From: Shouchella rhizosphaerae
Lineage (GTDB): Bacteria; Bacillota; Bacilli; Bacillales; Bacillaceae_D
Assembly: GCF_900142675.1 (NCBI RefSeq)
Contig: NZ_FRBS01000006.1
Span: 124,001 to 188,000 of the forward strand
Direction: 5' to 3'
Length of the DNA: 64,000 bases
The position numbers were made by a program, and so were the translations under genes. Below are positions 50,276 to 60,544 of the stretch, piece by piece. The notes under the pieces were generated by a model. That model worked only from the letters and a program-made list of their open reading frames with translations. It was not told the DNA's origin and did no database searches. Each line of letters opens with the position of its first letter. The stretch's first letter is position 1.

Positions 50276-50899
50276 GTGGAAATGGGCGCTATTTGGAGTG
50301 AAGTATGGAAAGCGTTTCTATTAATCATTGTCGGTATGCTATTGTTACGGGTTTCTGGCCGAAAATCGATATCACAGATGACAGTGCCGACGACGATTAC
50401 CATGATTTCTATTGGAACTGTCATTGTACAGCCAATTGCCAATCATAGTATTCTCTTGACGATCATTGCCGCTGTGGTGTTTATATTGGTCTTGTTTCTA
50501 GCTGAATCGATCCAAGTTAGGTGGAATGCAGCTGAGTCATTTATCAAAGGGCCAGCCATACTCGTTATACGTGAAGGCCAACTGCAACCACAAAACTTAA
50601 AGAAGCTTAGAATGACGGTCGATGCCTTGGAAATGCAATTGCGCCAGCAAGGAATATCTAAAATGAGTGATGTGAAGACAGCCACCATTGAGCCAAACGG
50701 TGGGCTTGGCTATGAACTATTTGATTGGGCAAAGCCGATCACTTATGCACAAATGGAGGCCTTGTTGGCACATTATTTAAAAGGTGCTCCTCCACCAAAT
50801 GAAACAAACCGGCAAAGCAACAATGCCATGAGCGAAAGCAACTTATTTGCTGAAATTGAAAATGACAATCGCCATGTTTCTAGACGAACCCTACATTAG
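50276..50899 (+). CDS. DUF421 (YetF/YdfS type) membrane protein
   Basis: A 207-residue protein with three N-terminal helices (about 10-85) and a cytoplasmic domain with FIKGPAILVIREGQL and LRQQGISKMSDVKTATIEPN, the DUF421/YetF pattern. Such proteins are widespread in spore formers; relatives are linked to membrane and germination phenotypes, but molecular function is not settled. The C-terminal tail is polar and Asn rich. GTG at 50276 lies 5 bases after AAAGGAG; ATG at 50282 is an alternative. Confidence 0.85.
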   Translation: MEMGAIWSEVWKAFLLIIVGMLLLRVSGRKSISQMTVPTTITMISIGTVIVQPIANHSILLTIIAAVVFILVLFLAESIQVRWNAAESFIKGPAILVIREGQLQPQNLKKLRMTVDALEMQLRQQGISKMSDVKTATIEPNGGLGYELFDWAKPITYAQMEALLAHYLKGAPPPNETNRQSNNAMSESNLFAEIENDNRHVSRRTLH

Positions 50900-50973
50900 A
50901 GGAACGAACGAGTGCGCTCGCAAACTAGAGTGCTCCTATTTAAAGGGGAGTAGGAGAGCGCAAACTTAATGAA

Positions 50974-50999
50974 AGGCCAGTTGAACCTTCAACTGGCCT
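50974..50999. terminator. Perfect 12-bp hairpin between convergent genes
   Basis: AGGCCAGTTGAA and TTCAACTGGCCT form a perfect stem with a two-base gap. It lies between the DUF421 gene and metY, which converge. No strong T-run follows in either direction, so efficiency is uncertain. An additional imperfect repeat (GCTCCTA with TAGGAG) lies just upstream. Confidence 0.5.
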
Positions 51000-51096
51000 A
51001 ATCGTCTTTATCCGCTAAAAGGCAAGGAACAGGCTTATGCAAAAGGTTGCCTCCTTTTTCAGGGAGACGATTGTTTGTTTAGCGGGCATTATTTGC

Positions 51097-52476
<1,380 letters not shown>

Positions 52477-52601
52477 TTAATATAACAGAATAACTGAAAA
52501 AAATAAATATTTCTCTTCCAAAAGGCAAAAATACTCGTATCCTCAATTCGATAAAATGACTAGAGGATGGAACATCGATCTGGCCACTTAAAGCATAAAT
52601 A

Positions 52602-52610
52602 TGGTATAAT
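52602..52610 (+). promoter_or_regulatory. Extended -10 promoter for the cysteine-cluster gene
   Basis: TGG-TATAAT is an extended -10 element; the -35 region is weak. Transcription should start near 52617, about 20 bases before a terminator-like hairpin. Confidence 0.5.
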
Positions 52611-52635
52611 AACCATACAAACGAACCCAATAAAC

Positions 52636-52688
52636 GTTGCCTTTAAGCAACTTGAAAGCGTCCTTTCAAGTGTGTTTAAAGGCTTTTT
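52636..52688 (+). terminator. Leader hairpin with T-run, attenuator-like
   Basis: GCCTTTAA (52639-52646) pairs with TTAAAGGC (52676-52683), enclosing CTTGAAAG paired with CTTTCAAG, and five Ts follow. An alternative small stem, GTTGC (52636-52640) with GCAAC (52647-52651), uses part of the same bases. It stands between the promoter and the start of the cysteine-cluster gene. Confidence 0.6.
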
Positions 52689-52729
52689 GCCGTTGTTTGT
52701 AAATGAATCCATTTAGAGGAGAGATGAAA

Positions 52730-53047
52730 GTGGGAGATTTGCCATGCAAAGGATGCAAAGGATTGTGCTGTGGGCCTGTGCCTATTTCCGAAAGGGAGCT
52801 GCGACATATAAAAAAACACATTAAGAAAATGCCTGCGAAAAGACGCGATTCCCTAAAAAACCAACAGCGTTTTTTAGGGACGTGCATCTTTTTTGACGAA
52901 GCCAATGATTGTTGTGGCATTCACTCAGTCCGTCCAGCGATTTGCCGTGCATTTGGGCATCACCAAAAAACCTCGTCTGTTTTCGCAAGCCAGAAGCTGC
53001 TTCAGCTAAAACGTACTACCCGGATGAAAAGGCTGTTGGTACGTTAA
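52730..53047 (+). CDS. YkgJ-type cysteine-cluster protein
   Basis: About 105 residues. The N-terminal CKGCKGLCCG is the CxxCxxxCC signature of the zinc/iron-chelating YkgJ family; further cysteines lie in TCIFFDEANDCCGIHSVRPA and ICRAF, giving the usual eight-ligand pattern. The protein is soluble; its function is unknown, with an iron-sulfur or zinc role inferred. The GTG at 52730 is chosen because AGAGGAG lies 8 bases upstream; ATGs at 52703 and 52724 are poorly placed. Expression may depend on the leader hairpin. Confidence 0.8.
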   Translation: MGDLPCKGCKGLCCGPVPISERELRHIKKHIKKMPAKRRDSLKNQQRFLGTCIFFDEANDCCGIHSVRPAICRAFGHHQKTSSVFASQKLLQLKRTTRMKRLLVR

Positions 53048-53080
53048 GCATTGATTTTACATGGAAAGATTTTGGTTGAC

Positions 53081-53107
53081 CTTGCCTCTGGGGCCTCCAG
53101 AGGCAAG
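53081..53107. terminator. Hairpin between convergent genes
   Basis: CTTGCCTCTGG pairs perfectly with CCAGAGGCAAG around a five-base loop. It lies between the cysteine-cluster gene and the importer operon, which converge. No T-run follows in either direction. Confidence 0.5.
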
Positions 53108-53130
53108 CACAAGAAGGGGGACAACCCGAT

Positions 53131-53961
53131 TTACCCTTTTAAAGCGCCGCCTGTCAAACCTTTGACAACACGTTCTTGGGCGATAATAAACAATAACAAA
53201 ATCGGCAAGCTAGCTAGCGTGATAGCAGCCATCAGGCCAGGGACGTTAATCATCAATTCGCCGTAAAAATTTTGCAGTCCAAGAGGCAATGTCATCTTAC
53301 TTCTTGTCGTAAGCAAAATGAGTGCAAAGATAAACTCTGTCCACAAGAAGACGAAATTGTAAATGACAATTGTAGACAAGGCTGGGGTTACATTAGGGAA
53401 AATCACTTTGCGAAAAATGGTCCAGTGATTCGCGCCGTCAATTTGTGCGGCTTCTTCAAGCTCTTTAGGAATTTCCTGCATAAACTGCGTCAAGATGAAA
53501 ATCGAGATTGGCAAGCTAAAAGCGACATATGGACCGAGTAAAGCCAACAATGTATCATAAATGCCCATCTCTTGCGTTAAAACAAAAATCGGTATTAAGG
53601 TCGCATGAATGGGGAGCATCATTCCTGCAACGAAGAGCAAAAACAGAGGGCGGTTAAAGCGGAATGACAGCCGGCTTAATGGATAACTGGCTAATGAAGC
53701 AATGACGACTGTCAATGAGACGGCGCTTACCGTAATGATTAAGCTATTTAAAAAATAGCCAGCAAGCCCCATATCAACTACCGCAAAGTAATGTTCAAAC
53801 GTAAAGGTGTCAGGCACAATCGCGTAAGGGTTGTCGAAAAATTCGTCCATGCTTTTTAGCGATGTACCAACCATGTACATAAATGGATAAAACGTAAACA
53901 GCAACAAGGAAACAGCCAACACATACAGCATGATACGTTTAACGAGTTGTAGTGGATTCAC
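53131..53961 (-). CDS. CUT1 sugar ABC transporter permease (MalG/MsmG type)
   Basis: A 276-residue permease with six helices. The EAA loop reads LEEAAQIDGANHWTIFRKVI followed by FPNVTP. It ends with VKGLTGGALKG, common in this class. It overlaps the next upstream permease by 4 bases. Substrate is not given by context other than a nearby AraC regulator and hexuronate genes. Confidence 0.93.
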   Translation of the reverse strand: MNPLQLVKRIMLYVLAVSLLLFTFYPFMYMVGTSLKSMDEFFDNPYAIVPDTFTFEHYFAVVDMGLAGYFLNSLIITVSAVSLTVVIASLASYPLSRLSFRFNRPLFLLFVAGMMLPIHATLIPIFVLTQEMGIYDTLLALLGPYVAFSLPISIFILTQFMQEIPKELEEAAQIDGANHWTIFRKVIFPNVTPALSTIVIYNFVFLWTEFIFALILLTTRSKMTLPLGLQNFYGELMINVPGLMAAITLASLPILLLFIIAQERVVKGLTGGALKG

Positions 53962-54884
53962 GAGAGGATCCCCCGTTTCTTTCGCTGGTATTCAACAAAT
54001 TGGATGATGGCTACACAAATAAAGGCAATAATAAACATGGCAGCAGCGACTGTGCTCGCATAGCCCATGCTAAACTGGATAAAGCCTTGCTTGTACATAT
54101 AGGTTCCTAGTATTTCTGTTGCCCCTCCAGGGCCGCCGCCAGTCATAATGTAAAAAATGTCAAATGCTTTTAGCGAACCAACAACGGCGAGAACGGAAGA
54201 ACTGACAATAGTCGGAACGAGGGCAGGCAACGTGATGTAAAAAAACTGTTGCCTTCCATTTGCGCCATCAATGCTAGCCGCTTCATACAATTCATTTGGA
54301 ATCCCTACCATGGCTGCTTTAAATAAAATCATGTAAAAAGGAGAGAACTGCCAAATAACGACAACTAAGATGGCAATCATCGCTACATTGGCGTCTGCTA
54401 ACCAGGGGATCGCATCAATGCCAACTATTTGCAACAATTGGTTAATCGGACCGTTTATCGGGTCATACATAAAAATCCAGAGAAGCCCTATCGCTACCGT
54501 AGACATTAAATAGGGAAGAAAGTAAATAACATTTAACAATCTTTTACCGATGACAGGGCTGAAGAGAACAAGTGCCATGATCAGCCCTAGTGGGATTTGC
54601 ACAAAAACGGAAACAAGCACAAGCAAACTATTGTTTTGCAGCGCTTGCCAAAAAGTGGCGTCTTTAAGCAAAGTCACATAGTTGTCCAGTCCAATAAAGG
54701 TGCGTTGAGGTTGCACACCATTCCACTCATGAAGGCTGTAATAGAATGTTGAAAAAATCGGATACATAATAAATACGCTATAAACAAGAAGCGCTGGCAA
54801 TACAAAGAAGAAAATCGTTCGACCGCTCTTTGCCTTTCTTTGTGTAAGCGGGGGAGAAGTTCCTGGTTGAACAGCGGTTTTCAT
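53958..54884 (-). CDS. CUT1 sugar ABC transporter permease (UgpA/MsmF type)
   Basis: About 308 residues, six helices with an N-terminal polar tail. The EAA loop reads YEAASIDGANGRQQFFY then ITLPAL. An upstream extension to 54920 is open, but the ATG at 54884 has AAGGAGGG 7 bases away. It is second in a three-gene importer operon on the minus strand. Confidence 0.93.
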   Translation of the reverse strand: MKTAVQPGTSPPLTQRKAKSGRTIFFFVLPALLVYSVFIMYPIFSTFYYSLHEWNGVQPQRTFIGLDNYVTLLKDATFWQALQNNSLLVLVSVFVQIPLGLIMALVLFSPVIGKRLLNVIYFLPYLMSTVAIGLLWIFMYDPINGPINQLLQIVGIDAIPWLADANVAMIAILVVVIWQFSPFYMILFKAAMVGIPNELYEAASIDGANGRQQFFYITLPALVPTIVSSSVLAVVGSLKAFDIFYIMTGGGPGGATEILGTYMYKQGFIQFSMGYASTVAAAMFIIAFICVAIIQFVEYQRKKRGILS

Positions 54885-54950
54885 ATGTAGCCCTCCTTTT
54901 ATAAAGATAAAGAGAGGCACTAGACGAAAAAGTGCGCTCTCTTCTATCTG

Positions 54951-56249
54951 TTAATCTAACAATTCTTTTGCTTTCTCCTCCATCTGGCTAGCTGCTTCTT
55001 CAGGTGTAAGCGCTTTACCGAATAGCTGCTGTGTTGTATCTAGATGTAGTTCAGCAAGAGCAGGGGGCAATGTTTGGTCATAAGGCATGTGAATGTCATT
55101 GGCATTAGCCGCGATTTCATCAATTCGCTTAATAAATGGGTCATCTGTTTCAATGCCTTTAATAGCGGCAATGCTGCCCGTTCGGTTTACATAATCTTCG
55201 GCTGTTTCAATGCTTGTAAGTTCATTGATCAGCTCAACTGCAAGGTCAGGATGTTCTGTGGCTGAAGAAACGGACCAAACGGGGCTTGTTGCGCCGCCTA
55301 CATTGGAAGGATCGCCATTTCCTTCAGCTATTTCAGGAAACTCAAACATCCCTAGTTTCTCTTCAAATTCAGGTGCTTCTGTACGTACGCTAGAGATAAA
55401 CGTATTCGTCATTAGCATCATTGCAGACTGGCCCGAATAAAGCAGTTGCCGTCCTTGCCCTGCATCGTAAGGAACGCCGTTAAAGCCTGGATTAAAAGCA
55501 CCTCTGTCAACAAGGTCTTGGATGTATTCGCCTGCCTTTACATAGGACTCGTCATCAAACCCTGTACCGTCACGGTTAAAAGCCCCTTGAAAAAGGTCTT
55601 CGCCGCCTAGGCGGTCGGCAAAATACATCAAATAATACGTGCCCGGCCATTTTGTTTGGTTGGTTAATGTAATCGGGATAATATCGTTCTCTTTTAACGT
55701 GTCCACAATTTCAAGAAACTCGTCATATGTTTGCGGCTCCTCTAACCCGTATTCATTAAAAATTTCTTTGTTATAAAAGAACAGTGTTTGAGTAAGCCCT
55801 AACGGAAGCCCGTAAACTTCGTCTTCAAATGTTGTATTCGTTAGTGCAACATCAAGAAATTTATCAAAGTCGATATCGTAGTCATTTAATGATACTACTT
55901 GCCCGGCATCAGCAAACTCTTTTAGCCAGCTGCCACCCCAGGAAAAAAAGACGTCTGGAGGATCTCCTCCTGACATGGCAACAACCATGCGCTGTTTATA
56001 ATCGTCATTCGGAATATACTGCATGTTCACTGTTACACCTGGGTTTTTATCTTCAAAACGGGCAATCGCATCTTGATATACTTTTTCTTTTTCGCTCGCG
56101 TCATTTTGCCAAAGCTCTAATACAATGTCCCCTTGATGGTTTTCCCCCTCGCTTTCCGTTCCAGCGTCTTCATTTGAATTGCCACAAGCACTGAGAACAA
56201 ACAATCCCATCATCGAAATACAAACAAACGTCGCCGCTTTCTGTCTCAT
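54951..56249 (-). CDS. CUT1 sugar ABC transporter, binding lipoprotein (MsmE-like)
   Basis: A 432-residue lipoprotein; the signal peptide ends LFVLSAC. The mature part has the family opening VLELWQNDASEKEKVYQDAI and conserved GGDPPDVFFSWGG. It is the first gene of the importer operon. The frame is open to 56300, but the ATG at 56249 follows a G-rich site and gives the signal peptide. Ligand unknown: a plant-derived oligosaccharide is likely. Confidence 0.92.
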   Translation of the reverse strand: MRQKAATFVCISMMGLFVLSACGNSNEDAGTESEGENHQGDIVLELWQNDASEKEKVYQDAIARFEDKNPGVTVNMQYIPNDDYKQRMVVAMSGGDPPDVFFSWGGSWLKEFADAGQVVSLNDYDIDFDKFLDVALTNTTFEDEVYGLPLGLTQTLFFYNKEIFNEYGLEEPQTYDEFLEIVDTLKENDIIPITLTNQTKWPGTYYLMYFADRLGGEDLFQGAFNRDGTGFDDESYVKAGEYIQDLVDRGAFNPGFNGVPYDAGQGRQLLYSGQSAMMLMTNTFISSVRTEAPEFEEKLGMFEFPEIAEGNGDPSNVGGATSPVWSVSSATEHPDLAVELINELTSIETAEDYVNRTGSIAAIKGIETDDPFIKRIDEIAANANDIHMPYDQTLPPALAELHLDTTQQLFGKALTPEEAASQMEEKAKELLD

Positions 56250-56597
56250 TGCAAAACCCCCCTTTTCATTTTTACGCAAAAATGCCAGCGGGAACGGCAA
56301 GTTGATACCCGTGTGCGGTACGTTCTCTTGGTTCCCTTATAAAGGAGCATTAAAATCGTTCCATCAGTCACCTCCTTAGCAAAATTGGAAGAGGAAACTA
56401 TGCACAGGCCATCCTTTAAAAGCATGCAAAAAAGCCCTCATCACAGGAATCAATCGACTCCTTGTCGTTTAATCAGGGTTGTATTCATCAGGCTGCGTCT
56501 ATTAAGTTATGGCAATGATAGCGATAATATGATTGTCCCATGTAAGAATAAAGAGATTATGAAAAAGAGGTTTATTATTTGTAAAATTTTCATTGTT

Positions 56598-56627
56598 ATT
56601 ATATAGGATCGTTCACTCCCTAGTCAA
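56598..56627 (-). promoter_or_regulatory. Sigma-A promoter of the third importer
   Basis: On the minus strand TTGACT and TATAAT are spaced by 18 bases. It lies about 350 bases upstream of the binding-protein gene, leaving a long leader in which I saw no gene. The rest of the gap from 56250 to 56781 holds only this promoter and the terminator of the AraC gene. Confidence 0.55.
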
Positions 56628-56668
56628 TGGTTTTAGCGGAAATGGCATTGGCGCCTTTAAAAGTCGAC

Positions 56669-56712
56669 AAAAAGCTCATGTTTACATCTCTCACACCGAT
56701 GTGAACATGAGC
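56669..56712 (-). terminator. Terminator of the AraC regulator gene
   Basis: On the minus strand GCTCATGTTCACATC pairs with GATGTAAACATGAGC (one mismatch) and five Ts follow. It ends the AraC transcript before the importer promoter. Confidence 0.8.
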
Positions 56713-56781
56713 GAAGTGGTGTTTCTAACATTGGTACCTCGTCCTTTTTATAAGAGAAGAAAAAATCAGTTTTCTAAAAAT

Positions 56782-57642
56782 CTATTTGGCAAAGCTACTT
56801 CGATACGCCGCCGGCGTTACGGACGTAAGCCTTTTAAATGTCCGATAGAAGTGTGGCATGCTGTTAAAGCCACATTGTTCCGCAATAAGGGCAATGTTTT
56901 CTTTTTGTTCTTGTAGCAAATTTTTCGCCATAATGATGCGCTTCGTTGTGATGTATTCTGTTACATTCATGCCGATAAGTTTTTTAAATACCCTGCTAAA
57001 GTGCGCCGGCGACACAGCTGCTATTTTCGCTAGGTTATTCAGTTCGAGCTCATTTTCTAAATTGAGCTCGATATAGTCAAGAACCTGATTGATCCACACT
57101 GGCCCAGCGTTATGATGCCCGACATGCTCGCTCTTGAGGCAGTTTCGGTTTAGAAACAAAAGAATTTGCTGCAACAAAAGGGCTAACATCTGCCTCTGGT
57201 CAATGCGCTTTTCTTTTTCCTCCTCCCAGAGCTGATCGATATACAATTCGAGCTGAGCCCGGTTTTTTGGCTCTAGCCGGTGCCTGTAATTTTTGCGTCC
57301 TTTGCCTTCCTCAAACAATCTTAGATAGGAGTGAGAATCCCAGAATACAGAGCGCTGCAATAAAACGGGGCTGAAAAAAATAGCCGTTGAGGTAATCAAA
57401 TTTTCTGCTGTTGGGATGACGCGGTGGATCGTATTTCCAGGGATGGTGATAATATCTCCCTGCTCAGCTTGAAATAAATTCTGATCGATAAAAAAGGTTC
57501 CTTTCCCTTGGTAGACATAGACAATTTCGTACCAGTCGTGCAAATGGTCAGGAAGCTCGCGATTAGGCGTTTTCGTATCTTTATAAGCAATGAAAAAGGG
57601 GAAATCATTCTCTGAATCAAATGTTTTGCGGACAGGCTCCAA
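56782..57642 (-). CDS. AraC-family transcriptional regulator with cupin domain
   Basis: About 286 residues. The cupin part (to about 110) contains LPDHLHDWYEIVYVYQGKG and GDIITIPGNTIHRV. The C-terminal double helix-turn-helix contains ELNNLAKIAAVSPAHFSRVF then KKLIGMNV, and a closing TSVTPAAYR. GTG at 57651 and TTG at 57648 are too close to the AGAGG site; the TTG at 57642, 8 bases away, is preferred but uncertain. It lies between the importer operon (same strand) and the hexuronate operon (divergent), so it could control either. Confidence 0.9.
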   Translation of the reverse strand: MEPVRKTFDSENDFPFFIAYKDTKTPNRELPDHLHDWYEIVYVYQGKGTFFIDQNLFQAEQGDIITIPGNTIHRVIPTAENLITSTAIFFSPVLLQRSVFWDSHSYLRLFEEGKGRKNYRHRLEPKNRAQLELYIDQLWEEEKEKRIDQRQMLALLLQQILLFLNRNCLKSEHVGHHNAGPVWINQVLDYIELNLENELELNNLAKIAAVSPAHFSRVFKKLIGMNVTEYITTKRIIMAKNLLQEQKENIALIAEQCGFNSMPHFYRTFKRLTSVTPAAYRSSFAK

Positions 57643-57799
57643 TGTCAACACCTCTTTTCCAAACCTAAAATCTTAATCTTTTTATATTATATCAATAAAA
57701 GGTACATATTGAGCAGAATACGCAATATTTATAACTTATTTATGGTGATAAAATGAATCTTGGCAACAATGAAGGGTGGACAGAATGAGGAGGAAAACT

Positions 57800-58813
57800 G
57801 TGAGAAGCATCGTTTGCGAACGGCCAAATGTATTCAAGATGACAAAAGAGAAAGCGCCTTCAATTAGGCCCGGTGAAGCGTTAGTTCGTATTAAACGAAT
57901 TGGCATATGTGGGACTGATCTTCATGCTTATAAAGGAAACCAGCCCTTTTTTTCCTATCCTAGAGTACTAGGGCATGAGCTGTCTGGTGTCATTGAAGAG
58001 GTCGAACATAATCCTGAAGGGCTGCAAGCAGGAGATCGTGTAGCGATCATCCCTTATTTAAGCTGTGGAAATTGCCATGCTTGCCGAAACGGCAAAACGA
58101 ACTGTTGTACGAAGGTGAATGTGCTGGGTGTTCATATCGATGGTGGTATGAGAGAGCTGGTTGCTGTTCCTACCGAACAATTAATGAAAACTACTAGTCT
58201 TTCCTATGATGAAGCAGCCCTCATTGAGCCTCTTGCTATTGGTGCCCACGCTGTAAATCGGGCGAAGCCAAGAAGAAATGAACAGGTTCTAGTGATTGGG
58301 GCAGGGCCCATCGGGTTGGGCGTGATGCTTTTTGCCAAGGAACAGGGTGCCCGTGTCATTGCTATGGATGTCAATGAAGAGAGACTTGAATTTTGCCAGC
58401 AATGGGCCAAAGTAGATGCAGTCGTCCATGCATTGGATAACCCTCTGTCCGAACTAAATGATCGACTGAATGACGAGTTGCCGACAATTGTTTTTGATGC
58501 GACGGGAAACAACGATTCCATGACAGAAGCTTTTAACTATGTTGCTCATGGGGGGAAATTGGTTTACGTAGGGCTTGTCAACGGAATGATTCAATTTGAT
58601 GATCCAGAATTTCATAAAAGAGAAATGACATTAATGGCCAGCAGGAACGCGACCAAAGAGGATTTTAACTACGTTATACAGGTGTTGGAAACAGGCTCTA
58701 TTCAACTGGATTCGTACATTACCCATCGCTGCAGCTTTAGGGAGATGGTTGAACAGTTTGATAGCTGGCTATTACCGGAATCAAAAGTGATAAAGGTGGT
58801 CGTAGAGCTCTAA
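57800..58813 (+). CDS. Zinc-dependent medium-chain dehydrogenase (YjmD-like)
   Basis: A 337-residue zinc alcohol dehydrogenase-family protein. Catalytic zinc ligands are seen in GICGTDLHAYKG and LGHELSG; the structural zinc site is CGNCHACRNGKTNCC; the NAD site is VIGAGPIGLGVML. YjmD, coded in the B. subtilis hexuronate (exu/uxa) operon, is similar and has no proven substrate. The frame is open from 57776, but GTG at 57800 lies 6 bases after AGGAGG. It is first in a hexuronate-type operon, so a sugar acid or polyol substrate is likely. Confidence 0.85.
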   Translation: MRSIVCERPNVFKMTKEKAPSIRPGEALVRIKRIGICGTDLHAYKGNQPFFSYPRVLGHELSGVIEEVEHNPEGLQAGDRVAIIPYLSCGNCHACRNGKTNCCTKVNVLGVHIDGGMRELVAVPTEQLMKTTSLSYDEAALIEPLAIGAHAVNRAKPRRNEQVLVIGAGPIGLGVMLFAKEQGARVIAMDVNEERLEFCQQWAKVDAVVHALDNPLSELNDRLNDELPTIVFDATGNNDSMTEAFNYVAHGGKLVYVGLVNGMIQFDDPEFHKREMTLMASRNATKEDFNYVIQVLETGSIQLDSYITHRCSFREMVEQFDSWLLPESKVIKVVVEL

Positions 58814-58838
58814 GGGATGAGAAATTAGCTCGTCCCTT
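58812..58838 (+). repeat. Hairpin between the dehydrogenase and the TRAP genes
   Basis: AAGGGATGAG pairs with CTCGTCCCTT (one G-T pair) across a seven-base loop, starting at the stop codon. There is no T-run; it may be a leaky terminator or an mRNA processing site. Confidence 0.45.
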
Positions 58839-58899
58839 GCCTGAGTCTATCAACGATTTAAATTGGTACAGGTCAGAGTAACAGATTGTTATGGCAAAA

Positions 58900-58915
58900 A
58901 TGAAAGCGTTATCAA
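58900..58915 (+). promoter_or_regulatory. Perfect cre box before dctP
   Basis: ATGAAAGCGTTATCAA matches all 16 positions of the cre consensus. Twelve of its bases are shared with the box before the CUT2 importer (GAAAGCGTTATCAA). It lies about 45 bases before the dctP start codon, so TRAP and uxa genes are probably CcpA-repressed. Confidence 0.7.
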
Positions 58916-58959
58916 CAAAGGCGAGCAATAAGAAAAACTATACGTAAGGACTGAATGGA

Positions 58960-59970
58960 ATGAAGAATGGGAAAACAATGTCCTCCCTCCTACTTCTTGT
59001 AATGGTAGCTTTGTTAACGGCATGCAGTACGGCTGATGCAGGCAATAGCCCAGACCAGGTTTACACCGTGAATATCGCTTACGGAAATCAGCCAGGTGAA
59101 CCAGTAGACCAAATGGCGCGGAAGTGGAAGGAGCTTGCCGAAGAACGGAGCAACGGACGGTTGAATATACGGTTATATCCTAGCTCACAGCTAGGCTCTG
59201 AAGCAGACGTAGTTGAGCAGGCACTGTTTGGGAGCAATGTGATCATCTTTACAGGCTATGACTTCCTTATGAACTTTGTCCCTGATCTGGGAGTGATGAC
59301 GGCTCCATATCTAGTAGACGACGTAGAGGATTTATTCTACTTGACGACAACCGATTGGTTTAAATCGCTCGAGGATGACTTGAGGCAGGAGGGTTTAGAG
59401 ATTGTAACAACAAACACACTCTATGGTGAGCGCCATCTCATGACAACGAAAGAGGTTCTGACACCAGAGGATTTAAAAGGGCTAAAAATCCGGGTTCCAA
59501 ACAACCAGATGTATATTCACACGTTCAGTGTGCTTGGCGCTTCACCGACACCGCTTCCTCTATCCGATATGTATGCTTCCTTGCAACAGGGCGTAATTGA
59601 TGGGGCTGAGAATCCGCTGCCTGTCCTCTCTGGCTCAAAAACGCATGAAGTCGCGAAATTTCTAGCGTTAACGGGACATACGAAGATTATTAGCCCATGG
59701 GTGACTGGAAACGAGTTTATGGACTCTCTGCCAGCTGATTTGCGGGACATTTTACAGACAACGGGGGATGAAGCGGGAGAATTTGAAAAAACGATTGTGG
59801 CAGAGGAGGAGGAAAAGGTTCTCGAAGATTTTGCTTCACAAGGAATTAAGATAAATGAGATTGATGTTGAGCCGTTTAAAGAAAGAGCGCAGGAGATTTT
59901 TAACCGTATTCCTGAATGGAGCCCTGATCTACAGGAAACGATTCAAGAACTGCTGGATAACCGTGATTAG
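58960..59970 (+). CDS. dctP: TRAP transporter solute-binding lipoprotein DctP
   Basis: A 336-residue TRAP binding protein, lipid-anchored through a LLTAC lipobox. Family markers are YPSSQLGSEADVVEQALFG and the later LKGLKIRVPNN, holding the Arg that binds the substrate carboxylate, then LSDMYASLQQGVIDGAENP. The substrate is an organic acid; uxaA and uxaB downstream point to galacturonate, tagaturonate or altronate. ATG at 58960 follows TAAGGA. Confidence 0.93.
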   Translation: MKNGKTMSSLLLLVMVALLTACSTADAGNSPDQVYTVNIAYGNQPGEPVDQMARKWKELAEERSNGRLNIRLYPSSQLGSEADVVEQALFGSNVIIFTGYDFLMNFVPDLGVMTAPYLVDDVEDLFYLTTTDWFKSLEDDLRQEGLEIVTTNTLYGERHLMTTKEVLTPEDLKGLKIRVPNNQMYIHTFSVLGASPTPLPLSDMYASLQQGVIDGAENPLPVLSGSKTHEVAKFLALTGHTKIISPWVTGNEFMDSLPADLRDILQTTGDEAGEFEKTIVAEEEEKVLEDFASQGIKINEIDVEPFKERAQEIFNRIPEWSPDLQETIQELLDNRD

Positions 59971-60059
59971 AAGGAATGAACAACTCCTTTGTCTCTGGTA
60001 GAAGCTGGATCGATGCTTAGAGGAAAGCCTACACTCACAACAACGTAGAGGTGATAAAC

Positions 60060-60542
60060 ATGAAGCGTTTTTTTCATCATTTGGATGATTATCTAGGAGT
60101 TCTTGCTTTATCAGGAATTATTGTTCTCATTAGCGCAAACGTATTTTTCCGCTTTGTCTTAAACAGTCCGATCACATGGACTGAGGAAGTCAGTTTGGCG
60201 TTGTTTATATGGCTTACGTTTATCGGTATTAGCTCTGGAATCAAGCACAATTCACACGTAGGAATCGATTATTTCGTCCGGAAAATGCCGGGAAAAATAC
60301 GCCATTATGTTCAGGTGGCAAGGCTTGTCGTGATTTTGGCTGCCACTATCCTTGTGTTTGTCTACTGGGGGGCTACGTTTGCCTTTCACGGTGTCGCCAA
60401 AGTAACCCCAGTGCTTGGGATCAGTTATACATTCATTAATTTGGCGGTGCCGATCGGTTCGTTGCTAGCCGTGTTTCATCTTCTTAACGTGTTTATTAAA
60501 AGAGACCGGGCTTATATACATCAAGAGAGAGGACTGGAGTAA
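60060..60542 (+). CDS. dctQ: TRAP transporter small membrane subunit DctQ
   Basis: A 160-residue four-helix protein. The WTEEVSLALFIWLTFIGISS segment is the DctQ signature. It works with DctM and DctP to import an organic acid with sodium. A GTG at 60051 is in frame but part of the ribosome binding site; the ATG at 60060 lies 6 bases after AGAGGTG. The gene is 2 bases before dctM. Confidence 0.93.
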   Translation: MKRFFHHLDDYLGVLALSGIIVLISANVFFRFVLNSPITWTEEVSLALFIWLTFIGISSGIKHNSHVGIDYFVRKMPGKIRHYVQVARLVVILAATILVFVYWGATFAFHGVAKVTPVLGISYTFINLAVPIGSLLAVFHLLNVFIKRDRAYIHQERGLE

Positions 60543-60544
60543 GG

